In this document: one piece after another, positions 36,672 to 45,648 of the stretch
How positions within the stretch are numbered: the stretch's first letter is position 1
Layout of the letters: each line of letters begins with the position of its first letter
Source: Mesorhizobium sp. ORS 3324
Lineage (GTDB): Bacteria > Pseudomonadota > Alphaproteobacteria > Rhizobiales > Rhizobiaceae
DNA: 64,000 nt
Assembly: GCA_000824825.2 (NCBI GenBank)
Contig: LM655202.1
Span: 153,135 to 217,134 of the forward strand
Direction: 5' to 3'
The notes under the pieces: model-generated
Databases searched by the model: none
What the model was told of the DNA's origin: nothing
The model's input: the letters and a program-made list of their open reading frames with translations, nothing else
Made by a program: the position numbers and the translations under genes

Positions 36672-39600
36672 ATGACGGGCATTGGACGATCTGGAAGATC
36701 GCACACGGGAGGTGCTGAGTCCGGCAGCACGCGGGGATCGAGCGGTCCGTGCCCGCAGTCAGGCCGCGCCCCCGAAGAAGGCAGTCAATCGTTCAATTCC
36801 GTCGTGCAGCGAATGCACTCTGGGCCTCAAAACAAAGCGACGTCTTCCGCTCCCATTGCGCCCCAAGCCGAAAATGCTGCTGGCGATCGCCCTGCCGGTC
36901 CCTCGCTTGGCTCACGCCGACTTTTGGCTGCTGCTCTAGGTCAAATCAGTGGGCGGCGTCGCCGTTTCCCCTCGGTGCCGGAGGGCGAGGGGCCAGCCCG
37001 AGAAGAAGGCTTGTTACATCCTGATGACGAATCCTGGCGCGGCGACCGATCAACCGGACCTTCATATACAGCCGCGCGCCCACCGCGCCAGCAAAGCGTG
37101 AGCGAACCGGCTGCCAGACCGGGTGAACGGCCTATCGACGATAAAGCCGGGCGGGACGATCACGGCGGGATCTCGCAACGGAACGGACCAAGGCGGCAGC
37201 CCGGCGGCGAACCCTGCCGCAGCCATCAAGCGGCCGGAAGCTCTCGCATCGACGCGTTGCCGCCGCATCGACAAAGCATACCCGATATGGCTGCTAGATC
37301 AGGCGAGCGACCTATCGACCATGGAGCTAGGCGGGATGGCCGCGCTGCAAACTCGCAAGAACTGCTTAATGGCGCCCTACACGACATTGGTTTCGCTGGT
37401 GACATCCGCAAATTCTCAATGACTGTGGTGCGCTATCGCAAAGAACTGAAGATGCCGGAACTTGCAACATTCCTGCAACAGGCCGCTGCCCAGTTCAAAT
37501 CTCGATTTGTCACCAACTGGCAGCACGAGATCCGCGCCCGGCAAACATGGGGATATGCCACAGTTTGCAATGCAGTGAGCCGCGAGGAAGGCCCGGCAGG
37601 CATGGAAGCTTGCCGGGCCATGGCAGCTCAGCTGTCTACGTTTGCCCACGAACTCATTAATGTCGAGCCCAAAGCGCTTGCGCTCTTGGCGTTATCGTTC
37701 AGTCGATATCCACGGGTGCCGGCCTGCCAAAACGGAATGGGCAGCATTGCTGAATTTTGTTGCCAGCAAAGCGGAGTGCTTCGGGAACTCGACAGTCAAA
37801 GCCTGGCCCTGTTGGTGAACGGGTTCAGCAAATGGCCGGAACAGGAAAACTCACGCCTTGCCTCGGTCGCAGTCTCCGGTGAGGTCCGTCGCCGCGCCGA
37901 ACGGACAAACGGCCTTGCTGGTTTTGAGCCACAGCATTTGGCGAATCTGGTGAACGGTTTCAGCAAATGGCCGCAAGAGACGGGGTGTGGCACGGCCACG
38001 GTTGCCATCGCCAGCGAGGTCGGCCGTCGCGCTGGCCTAGCCAACCGGCTCTGTGATTTTCATCCGCAGGAACTGGCCAATTTGGTGAACGGTTTCAGCA
38101 AATGGCCGGAAGCTGCAGGCTGCGGTGACGGCACAGGCGCGATCGCTGGTGAGGTGCTTCGCCGCGGCCCCAGCCGGCTCTCTGCTCTTGATTCGCAGAA
38201 CTTGGCGAACTTGGTGAACGGTTTCAGCAAATGGCCGGAAAGGACAGGGTGTGGCGCGGCCACGGCGGCGATTGCCAAAGAAGTTCTTCGCCGCGGCGCC
38301 GATGCGTTATCTGATTTTACTCCGCAGGGTCTGGCAAACCTGGTGAACGGCTTCAGCAAGTGGTCTGACACAGGGGGGTGTGGTGCGGCCACCCTCGAGA
38401 TCGCGGGTGAGATTCGTCGCCGCGCCACTGGAGCGGATCGGCTCGCCAATTTCACTCACCAGAACCTGGCAAACTTGGTGAACGCCTTTAGCAAGTGGCC
38501 TGGACAAGAGAGTTCACGCCTTGCCGCTGTCGCGATCGCCGGTGAAGTCCGTCGCCTTGCCAACCGGCTCTCGGGTTTTGATTCGCGGGACTTGGCGAAC
38601 CTGGTGAACGGCTTCAGCAAGTGGCCTGCCGAGTTGTCATGTGCCGAAGCCACGGTCGCGATCGCCTGTGAGATTCGTCGCCGCGCCGATAGGCTGGCCG
38701 ATTTTACTCCGCAGGCACTGGCGAATCTGGTGAACGGCTTCTGCAAACGGCCGGACCAAGTGAGCTGTAGTAGCGCCACGGTCGCGATCGCTGGCGAGCT
38801 GGTTCGCCGCGGCCCCGGCCGACTTTCCAGTTTTGCCCACCAGCATCTGGCAAACCTGGTGAACGGGTTCAGCAAGTGGCCCGATCAGGCGAACTGCCGC
38901 GAGGCCGCGCTCGCGATCGCTGGTGAGGTTCTTTGCCGCCGTGCCCGCCGGCTCCCTGGTTTTGATTCGCGCGAGTTGGCGAACCTTGCGCTCGGTTTCA
39001 GCAAATGGCCAGATGAAGCAGCCTGTGGTGACGTGACGGTCGCGATCGCTGGTGAGATGCTTCATCGCGGGGACCGTGCCGATGAGCTATCTGCTTTCAG
39101 CCCGCAGGATCTGGCACACTTGGCGACCGGTTTCAGCAAATGGCCAAAGCAGGCGGGTTGTGCTGCGGCCACCGTCGCTCTCGCCGGCGAGGTTCGCCGC
39201 CGCGCCGCCGCGCTGTCCGTCTTTGATCCCCAAGATCTGGCCAACCTGGTAGGTTGCTTCAGCAAATGGCCGGAACAGGTAGAGTGTCGCCGGGCTACCG
39301 TTGCGATCGGTTGCGAGATCCGGCGCCGCGCTGACCACGCTGGCCAGCTATCTTATTGTACCCCGCAGTCTCTGGCGAACCTGGTGAACGGCTTCAGCAA
39401 ATGGCCGGATGAGACGGGCTGTTGCCAGGCCATAGTTGCGATTGCCGGTGAGGTTCGCCGCCGCCGCGCCCACCTGACCGATTTTACTGCTCAGGAACAT
39501 TCGAACCTGGTGAATGGCTTCAGCAAGTGGCCGGCAGAGGCGGGCTGTCGCGAGGCTACCGTCGCGATCGCCGGCGATGTGCTTCGCCGTGCCGATCGCG

Positions 39601-42600
39601 CCGCGCAGCTATCTGCTTTCAATCCGCAGGATCTGGCAAATTTGGTGAACGGTTTCAGCAAGTGGACTGACGAGACGAGATGCGGGGACGCCTCGGTCGC
39701 AATTGCTGCTGAAGTCCGTCGTCGCGCCGACCGCACCGGGGGGCTGTCCGATTTCTCCTCGCAGCAACTTGCTATTGTCCTGCATGGCTTCGGCAAATGG
39801 CCCGAACAACCGGTATGCCACGGGGCGATCATGGATATCGCGCGCGGGTTCGGCGCGGCGGGCCCAAGATTTAGCACCTTCACTACCGTCGCGCTCGGCA
39901 CCATCGCCAATATCTTGGGGCGCGGCGTCGTACGGGGACAGGACGCCGGAGAGATTGCAGACACCGCTCTGCTGAGGGATCGGCTGCATCAGCTGGCCCA
40001 TCATCTTCATTACGCCAGCGATCGCCTGGAGCAGGCCGATGCGCTAAGCATCGTGCATATCTTCAAGGCGCTGGCGAAGGCGCAGTTGCATGACGATTTG
40101 GGTCTGCTCGCACGGGCAGGCTTGGATCGGCTCGAGGCATTGCGTCGGACCTCTGGCTTTGCACCCGAGAACCTCGAGACCATGGGCAATCTCTGCGCCG
40201 CTCTGGTGCCTTTAGCGCGCAGCTCACAAAGGGCGTTGCGCTGGCACCGCAGGCAGACTTTGAACCTGCTGAACGACATTCAACCAGTCGTGGAGCACAA
40301 GATCAAGGCGCAACTGAAGGCAAGCGAGGCCGAGCGGATCGCTGGACCGAATTCGAGCCGCTGTCCCGCCTTGTCGATTTATCAAGTGCTCAAGGCTCGT
40401 GCTGTTCTTGAGGGGCTTTACAAGAGGCCCTACGTCGATGCCGAAAGTTCCACTTTGAAGCGGCGTCGGGATGAGCTGCATCGCGGAACCAGGGAGATCC
40501 TGGCCAGCACGCGCGGCCTCATCGAAGGCGACCTTTCAAACATGAGTTGGAACCTGATCGCGCAGATCGAGGCAGAGGGGCCGGTCGAGGCGCTGGACGA
40601 GTTCATGGCGCAGAATGCGGCACTGATCCAAGCTCGACATCCAGCCGCCGTCTTCGATGTCCATAAGGTATTGCGCGCTATGGATCACGAGCCGAGACCG
40701 CCGGAGGGTGATGCGGGGCTGATGCAGTTGCCGGTGGTGGACATGCAGGGGCGGCGATTGCCGACGGAGCCCGAGACGCGCTATTCCACTTTCCATCGCC
40801 TGACCTCGGGGGCGGTGAAGGTGGTCGCGGTACAACTGCCGGGAAAGCCGAGCGCCTTCATGCTGGGACGGACATTGAGCGTCGAGGGTGTGCCATACCG
40901 GATGGATCTATTCGGCGGCAGCAAGTCAAAACCGCCGAAAAAGACCCTCGCCCAGATCGCCGCCCGCGCTCCAGGCGAAACGGCGGCTCAGGCGCTCGGG
41001 GGGAAGCTGCTGGCAATTCCATATGCCGAAACCGCTCCGGGTACGGCGTTCGAGCAGCTGTCGCGATACTGGGCGCCATTCAAGGAAGCCTATTATTACA
41101 CGCAGCGTCGAGGCTTTGCCGCGCCCCCGGCGGTCAAAGGTCTAGGGCCCCACGACTACGCACTCGAAGGAGCCTTCAAACTGTCACTGCTGCCGGACCG
41201 TCCCACGGGCGAGGCGCACCCCTTCAGGCTGACGGGGCCGGAAGGCCCGATCGCCTTGAGACCGCATGACGGTTGCGGCTTCATCAAGGCTTCGTTGGCC
41301 GAGCGTATGCCGGCTGTTCGTCGGGCCGCTCAAGGCCAAGGTCTCGATCGGGTGGCTGCTTTTGCTGAGGCAAGGAGATCGTCCGTTCCTGCCTCGGCGC
41401 TGCAACATTATCCGCGCAGCGAGCTGGTGGCGGATGAGACGCGCGAGAAGGCCAAGACCTGGCTCGACAGCAGAGAAGGACAAGAGCTGGGGGCCGAGGA
41501 TCTGTTTCGCACCGTGACGGCCGGACACATCGACGCTCCCGGCGCGGTCGCCGTACCGTCCAGTGATGATTGCGTCCATGTGCCCACGCTCAAGAGCGAG
41601 ACCTTGACGGGGAGGGATGGCGTGCTGATCGGGCGAGCCCCCTATGACAAGGCTAACCTGCGGCCATTTGGCGCCAAGCAAGTCAGGTCGGCAGGTGACG
41701 GGGATCCGACTGCGGCCTTCCTGGACGGCTGCGTAGCCATTCAATACAGTTTCAATGTCGCTGAGAAGAACGGGAAAGAACTGGCGGGCGACGATCCGAT
41801 GTTTTTTGCCAAAGGCATTCTGATCGTCGTGCCAGATAAGATGTGGCCGGCCGACTACGCCGAGCGTGAGCTGGTGCTGTCCGCCGAAGACGTCAAATCG
41901 CATTCGAGCTGGACACACGGCAAGGATCGCGCCAAAGTGGACACGCCGGTCGACAGTATAGGCATTCTACAGGCGACGGAGGTGTTTGCTCCGGGCTCTT
42001 TGGTTGCTATCCCGACCAGTGAACAGAAGAAGCTTGACGGCGACTTCGACGGGGACGCGGTCATCATCATCGGCGACCGACCGCAGCTTTATGAGCATGT
42101 GCGGCAGTTCGATGAGAAGGAGCAAGAGCGCGGCGTTCGCTCACTCAAGCCGGCGAAGTCGCATACTCCGGCGCTTAAGGACGATAGCTACCAGTTCAGT
42201 CGTGCCCGCCAGATCCTTGCCACCACACAGGACGTCCTGGAAACCTATAGCTGCCTGCAACGAAACTTTCTGGCGCAGTCCGACGAGGCGCGACGCTGGT
42301 TTGCCGAGCGTGCTGTCTTCGGCACCTACGAGGGCATTCACCACGAGCTCAGGCGGGACATCGCGAACCTGTTGAACGCGGAAGAGGTGCGGGGCCAGGA
42401 CATCCAGGACACACTCGCCAGGGCGAGGCAGGAGATCGAGGTCGCCCGGCATCCCGTCGCGCGCGAGATGGCCGCCTTGCTCGTGACCGAGCTCGCGGCA
42501 TGGGCGGGGAAGGCGGATCAGCAAAACTTGTCCGCAACCGTCGAGACCGTGGACGATTTAAGCCCGTCAGTGAGCCCAGCGCTTGCAAACCTTTTCCAGG

Positions 42601-44345
42601 AATTGGCGGAGAGCTATCCGGCAACGTCCCAGCCTCGCGACCGCGTCCAGCTTTTGCTCGACCACACTCAAGCCCGGATAGATCCTTCCCCGGATGGCTA
42701 CAATCCGGACGACCTCGTCGAGAGCACAAGCAATCTGCTGAGCCTCGGCATTAAAGTCGGGACGGATGCTTATAAATCCGACACCGGCACCCGCCGGTTT
42801 CTGAAAAAAAGCCATGAGCTGCAGCGGCTCCTATGCCAGACGCCAGGCTTGCAGCCCGTGCCCTACGTCAAGAGCATGGCGGCGACACTCAGCCAGGGCA
42901 GGTTCGATGTCGATGCGACGTTGGAGGAACTGAAGGACAATCCCACGCTGGCGGCCGGTGTCATGGAGGCTTCGATCAAATTCGCCGCACAGAACGGCCT
43001 GTTGCCCGAACGCTCCGGCCGCCGCCCTGCCACAGTGGATTCCGATATGACGGTAACGCTGAGCCGCCAGGAAGCATCGGAGCAGGCCAAAATCGAGGCG
43101 ACGCGCGCGAGAGTTGAAGAGGAGGCAATCACCGCAGCAGCAATCTCGGTTGCCGAGAGCCTCAGGCAGACCGGCATCCCGGTGAACATGCCTCATTTCG
43201 ATCGCCGGGTGCGATCGGAAGGCTCGATGGCTGACCAGCTCACCGGATTGAACGCCCCCTCTGGCAGCGCGCCGCAGCTGATTAGCAACGCTGTCCGCCA
43301 CATCTTCGAACTCCCCGACCAGGATTTTACCCGTGGCTTTAAGAAAGCCATCCTGGCCTTCGACGAGCGCGGCTACGCCGAACGCCACACAAGCAACTGG
43401 TTCAGGATGCGCAATCCGACTTTCAGCGGCATCCAGAGCGTGCTCGCCACACCGCATGGTTATCGCTTCCAGGTTGAGTTCCATACGCCGGCTAGCTACC
43501 AAGCCAAGCTCGCCAATCATCACACATACAAGCAGCTGGACAAGCTGCGGCGGGTGGGTGGGGATGTTCCTGCGGAGCAACTCATGCAGCGCGTCATGGA
43601 AAACTGCCAAGCCGTCCCAGTCCCCGATGGCGCTCTCGCCGTGCTTCATTGGGAAGCCGAAGGTGAGCGCGGGGCAAGCGTCACTGCAGCCCTGAAATTG
43701 CGACCTGTCGGGCAATCGAACATGCCGCAAACCGTCGGGTCATCACAGGCGAAGGAAGTCCTCGCGGCCCTCGGCGGTCGGCCGGTCGTACTCGTTGGCA
43801 TGCCGGGCGCCGGAAAATCCAGCATCGGCCCAGCTCTCGCGAAGCGACTGCAGCTTCCCTTCCGCGACACGGACGAAATCATCGAAAAGCAGACCCACAA
43901 ATCGATCTCGCAAATCTTCGAAGAACAAGGCGAGGCCTACTTCAGGGAGATGGAGGCGAAACTGATCGCCCGTCTGCTGGAGGCAGAGCCCGCGGTGATC
44001 GCCACCGGCGGCGGCGCGTTTATGCATGAGCAGAGCCGCCGTCTCATCAGCGACAAGGCGGTCTCGATCTGGCTCGATACCAAGCTGGAGGTGATCAAAA
44101 AGCGCCTAAAAAGGGATACCAGCCGCCCGCTGCTGCGAGGCCCTGACCCGGAGCAAAAGCTCGCCCAACTGATCGATGAGCGCAGACCATTCTACCAACA
44201 AGCCGATCTCACCTTCGTCCCGCCTCACCAGCAAGACAAAAAGAACGCGGATCCATGCCTCAGCGCGCTATACGCCCATCTGTGCCGAACGCGGCCGCCA
44301 ATCAGCAGGTCGCCGATAGGGTCGCATCACCAGGATAAACCGTAG
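36672..44345 (+). CDS. SKWP-repeat T3SS effector 2 (Mlr6361/XopAD/RipS family)
   Basis: 2557 aa from the ATG at 36672 (MTGIGRSGRS, GGAG 8 bases upstream); the start parallels the MTG start of effector 1. Order: disordered Arg/Pro/Ser-rich N-terminus (1-235), helical domain (240-370), 16 SKWP repeats (about 375-1050), a linker, the DGCGFI motif (from Asp1533), Gln1691, an AKG block (Lys1714), Lys1742, the acidic triad DFDGD (Asp1791, 1793, 1795), an all-helical stretch, a segment with FQVEFHTPASYQAK, and a C-terminal shikimate-kinase-like domain (Walker A GMPGAGKSS at 2376; DTD; FREMEAK; ATGGGAF; RPLL; RRPFYQQAD) in which all family motifs look intact. It is the more complete of the two paralogues. 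Secretion signal expected in the N-terminal disordered part. Confidence 0.93.
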   Translation: MTGIGRSGRSHTGGAESGSTRGSSGPCPQSGRAPEEGSQSFNSVVQRMHSGPQNKATSSAPIAPQAENAAGDRPAGPSLGSRRLLAAALGQISGRRRRFPSVPEGEGPAREEGLLHPDDESWRGDRSTGPSYTAARPPRQQSVSEPAARPGERPIDDKAGRDDHGGISQRNGPRRQPGGEPCRSHQAAGSSRIDALPPHRQSIPDMAARSGERPIDHGARRDGRAANSQELLNGALHDIGFAGDIRKFSMTVVRYRKELKMPELATFLQQAAAQFKSRFVTNWQHEIRARQTWGYATVCNAVSREEGPAGMEACRAMAAQLSTFAHELINVEPKALALLALSFSRYPRVPACQNGMGSIAEFCCQQSGVLRELDSQSLALLVNGFSKWPEQENSRLASVAVSGEVRRRAERTNGLAGFEPQHLANLVNGFSKWPQETGCGTATVAIASEVGRRAGLANRLCDFHPQELANLVNGFSKWPEAAGCGDGTGAIAGEVLRRGPSRLSALDSQNLANLVNGFSKWPERTGCGAATAAIAKEVLRRGADALSDFTPQGLANLVNGFSKWSDTGGCGAATLEIAGEIRRRATGADRLANFTHQNLANLVNAFSKWPGQESSRLAAVAIAGEVRRLANRLSGFDSRDLANLVNGFSKWPAELSCAEATVAIACEIRRRADRLADFTPQALANLVNGFCKRPDQVSCSSATVAIAGELVRRGPGRLSSFAHQHLANLVNGFSKWPDQANCREAALAIAGEVLCRRARRLPGFDSRELANLALGFSKWPDEAACGDVTVAIAGEMLHRGDRADELSAFSPQDLAHLATGFSKWPKQAGCAAATVALAGEVRRRAAALSVFDPQDLANLVGCFSKWPEQVECRRATVAIGCEIRRRADHAGQLSYCTPQSLANLVNGFSKWPDETGCCQAIVAIAGEVRRRRAHLTDFTAQEHSNLVNGFSKWPAEAGCREATVAIAGDVLRRADRAAQLSAFNPQDLANLVNGFSKWTDETRCGDASVAIAAEVRRRADRTGGLSDFSSQQLAIVLHGFGKWPEQPVCHGAIMDIARGFGAAGPRFSTFTTVALGTIANILGRGVVRGQDAGEIADTALLRDRLHQLAHHLHYASDRLEQADALSIVHIFKALAKAQLHDDLGLLARAGLDRLEALRRTSGFAPENLETMGNLCAALVPLARSSQRALRWHRRQTLNLLNDIQPVVEHKIKAQLKASEAERIAGPNSSRCPALSIYQVLKARAVLEGLYKRPYVDAESSTLKRRRDELHRGTREILASTRGLIEGDLSNMSWNLIAQIEAEGPVEALDEFMAQNAALIQARHPAAVFDVHKVLRAMDHEPRPPEGDAGLMQLPVVDMQGRRLPTEPETRYSTFHRLTSGAVKVVAVQLPGKPSAFMLGRTLSVEGVPYRMDLFGGSKSKPPKKTLAQIAARAPGETAAQALGGKLLAIPYAETAPGTAFEQLSRYWAPFKEAYYYTQRRGFAAPPAVKGLGPHDYALEGAFKLSLLPDRPTGEAHPFRLTGPEGPIALRPHDGCGFIKASLAERMPAVRRAAQGQGLDRVAAFAEARRSSVPASALQHYPRSELVADETREKAKTWLDSREGQELGAEDLFRTVTAGHIDAPGAVAVPSSDDCVHVPTLKSETLTGRDGVLIGRAPYDKANLRPFGAKQVRSAGDGDPTAAFLDGCVAIQYSFNVAEKNGKELAGDDPMFFAKGILIVVPDKMWPADYAERELVLSAEDVKSHSSWTHGKDRAKVDTPVDSIGILQATEVFAPGSLVAIPTSEQKKLDGDFDGDAVIIIGDRPQLYEHVRQFDEKEQERGVRSLKPAKSHTPALKDDSYQFSRARQILATTQDVLETYSCLQRNFLAQSDEARRWFAERAVFGTYEGIHHELRRDIANLLNAEEVRGQDIQDTLARARQEIEVARHPVAREMAALLVTELAAWAGKADQQNLSATVETVDDLSPSVSPALANLFQELAESYPATSQPRDRVQLLLDHTQARIDPSPDGYNPDDLVESTSNLLSLGIKVGTDAYKSDTGTRRFLKKSHELQRLLCQTPGLQPVPYVKSMAATLSQGRFDVDATLEELKDNPTLAAGVMEASIKFAAQNGLLPERSGRRPATVDSDMTVTLSRQEASEQAKIEATRARVEEEAITAAAISVAESLRQTGIPVNMPHFDRRVRSEGSMADQLTGLNAPSGSAPQLISNAVRHIFELPDQDFTRGFKKAILAFDERGYAERHTSNWFRMRNPTFSGIQSVLATPHGYRFQVEFHTPASYQAKLANHHTYKQLDKLRRVGGDVPAEQLMQRVMENCQAVPVPDGALAVLHWEAEGERGASVTAALKLRPVGQSNMPQTVGSSQAKEVLAALGGRPVVLVGMPGAGKSSIGPALAKRLQLPFRDTDEIIEKQTHKSISQIFEEQGEAYFREMEAKLIARLLEAEPAVIATGGGAFMHEQSRRLISDKAVSIWLDTKLEVIKKRLKRDTSRPLLRGPDPEQKLAQLIDERRPFYQQADLTFVPPHQQDKKNADPCLSALYAHLCRTRPPISRSPIGSHHQDKP
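37795..39830 (+). repeat. SKWP repeat array of effector 2 (16 units)
   Basis: Sixteen units of about 120-135 bp encode a helical repeat with the core LANLVNGFSKWP; the last ones drift (LALGFSKWP, LATGFSKWP, VLHGFGKWP). Compared with effector 1 the inter-core segments have more Cys/Gly (GCGxA), and eight fewer units are present. Confidence 0.9.
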
Positions 44346-44873
44346 ACAAAGCACAGGAACTGAAGGGAGCGCATGAATGAGCCCTCTGTATCTTTTCAAG
44401 TCGCTGGGCAGTGAAAACGCCGATACGAGAGTGTGATAACCGCCGAAACGAAGTCAGGGGCCATCGTCGATGGCCTCATCGCGGGCCGGATTTGTTCACG
44501 ACCCAAAACGCCGCCGCAGCCGCCAAGCGCTCGCCGGCAAAAGCATTCGCTGACTTGCGTCTGAAAGGACAAAGCACCGTTCCGCACCCACGCCATATGC
44601 CTATGGACCGCCAGCTTAGCGGCGATCGTGAACGGGTCGATAACGATGACGCGTCGAGTCCCTTGCCATATCAATTCATCGATCGGCAGAGTTCGCATAC
44701 TCCGAACGCTTTACATCAAATCTGTTCAATTGCGGCACCGAGCATGACTGACCCTTCCGATCCCACCTTGCCGGGTAAATGGCGCCTTTAAAGCTGCCGC
44801 GCATCGATATGAGCAGGCCAGCCCGTATACGACCTTCAGTTTTTTGTGACAGCGTCTCTTCGTTTTTTTGGGG
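44346..44873. other. Non-coding leader ahead of nopC
   Basis: Between SKWP effector 2 and the nopC tts box. Short frames on both strands have no motif. Nothing else recognised. Confidence 0.4.
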
Positions 44874-44874
44874 G

Positions 44875-44904
44875 CCGTCAGCTTCTCGAAAGCTCGCGCT
44901 CTTA
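44875..44904 (+). promoter_or_regulatory. tts box for nopC-nopA-sctD-rhcV operon
   Basis: CCGTCAGCTTCTCGAAAGCT followed by CGCGCTCTTA is an essentially perfect match to the tts-box consensus. It stands 69 bases before nopC and is the best box in the window. Confidence 0.92.
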
Positions 44905-44973
44905 CCTTGAGCAAGTCGATTTTGAACACTGCATCGCAGCCTCTTGAGGGCAATAAAGAAACCGAGGTACCTG

Positions 44974-45255
44974 ATGGTCGGAGCAATTAGAGGTGGAGGT
45001 GGCGGCACCGGTGCGTCCTTGGATCGAGCGGGCCATGGGGATAGGCACGATGAGCCCGGCGGGCCTTCTGGTGGTGGCCGACCGATTGGGGAGGGCGGAC
45101 GGGACAGCGGTCCGGTTAGTTCTGGAAATGACCCGCAATCGGTAGATCAGAGTGCGGCATTCCAAAGTGTTCTGAGTTCCATTGCAGTACAAATGGCGAG
45201 CGATTCCATGGCTGATTTCGATGACGCCATGGGTGATACGGAAGAGGATGCCTGA
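44974..45255 (+). CDS. nopC: NopC, small T3SS-secreted protein
   Basis: 93 aa from the ATG at 44974 (MVGAIRGGGGGTG) with a GAGGT site upstream; a longer frame to 44944 lacks such a site. Gly-rich N-terminal half, acidic C-terminus (DSMADFDDAMGDTEEDA). Position immediately before nopA and after the tts box fits NopC of NGR234/S. fredii, a secreted protein reported to act as an effector. A hairpin overlaps its stop. Confidence 0.8.
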   Translation: MVGAIRGGGGGTGASLDRAGHGDRHDEPGGPSGGGRPIGEGGRDSGPVSSGNDPQSVDQSAAFQSVLSSIAVQMASDSMADFDDAMGDTEEDA

Positions 45256-45277
45256 CGCCGGATTCTTCAGCGTCAGG
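45251..45277 (+). other. Hairpin overlapping the nopC stop
   Basis: Perfect 8-bp stem CCTGACGC / GCGTCAGG around an 11-base loop, covering the nopC TGA and lying about 50 bases before nopA. No T-tract follows, so an RNA processing or stability element is more likely than a terminator. Confidence 0.5.
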
Positions 45278-45326
45278 TGTGTAAGCCGTCAAGCACGGCA
45301 CAATTCGAACGGAAAGGTAAAACGAT

Positions 45327-45533
45327 ATGTCTAAAGTTGCTCCCGCTGGTGGTGGTGCTGCTCCTGCCCTTGGCAATATGGCTAATGAAGGGGCTGGGGC
45401 TGCCGCCTTCCAGTCGCAAATTGCGGCGCTCACGGCAATGAGCGCAGAGGCCACGGAACGGAGTGTGATGCTGCGCACCGTTACGACCAACCTTCAAACG
45501 GTCAAGAAGGTGGCCGACGAGCGCGTTCAGTAA
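45327..45533 (+). CDS. nopA: NopA, major T3SS pilus/needle subunit
   Basis: 68 aa (MSKVAPAGGGAAPALGNMAN...), Ala/Gly-rich N-terminus and an amphipathic helical C-terminus (AEATERSVMLRTVTTNLQTV). Size, composition and place match NopA, the main pilus component and SctF-equivalent of rhizobia. Flanked by hairpins that may raise its mRNA level relative to neighbours. Confidence 0.88.
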   Translation: MSKVAPAGGGAAPALGNMANEGAGAAAFQSQIAALTAMSAEATERSVMLRTVTTNLQTVKKVADERVQ

Positions 45534-45542
45534 CATTGCAAG

Positions 45543-45626
45543 CGGGACGTAGCGTCGTCCCGACCGCTGCCTTGGCGGTGCAATGTGGAGTCAAAGTGAG
45601 CCGTACGGCCATGGCTGTACGGCTCA
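45543..45626 (+). other. Three consecutive stem-loops after nopA
   Basis: Stem 1: CGGGACG/CGTCCCG (45543-45562, 6-base loop). Stem 2: ACCGC/GCGGT (45563-45579). Stem 3: a 30-bp near-palindrome TGAGCCGTAC...GTACGGCTCA (45597-45626; 28 of 30 positions symmetric). None has a U-tract. They occupy the whole gap between nopA and the sctD-like gene and could limit read-through or protect the nopA message from 3' decay. Confidence 0.6.
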
Positions 45627-45648
45627 TCTCCTTGTGCGGGAGAGTTCC

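Noticed and set aside
42831..43730. 299-codon minus-strand frame inside SKWP effector 2
   Set aside because: Antisense to the conserved coding sequence, no motif and no ribosome-binding site.
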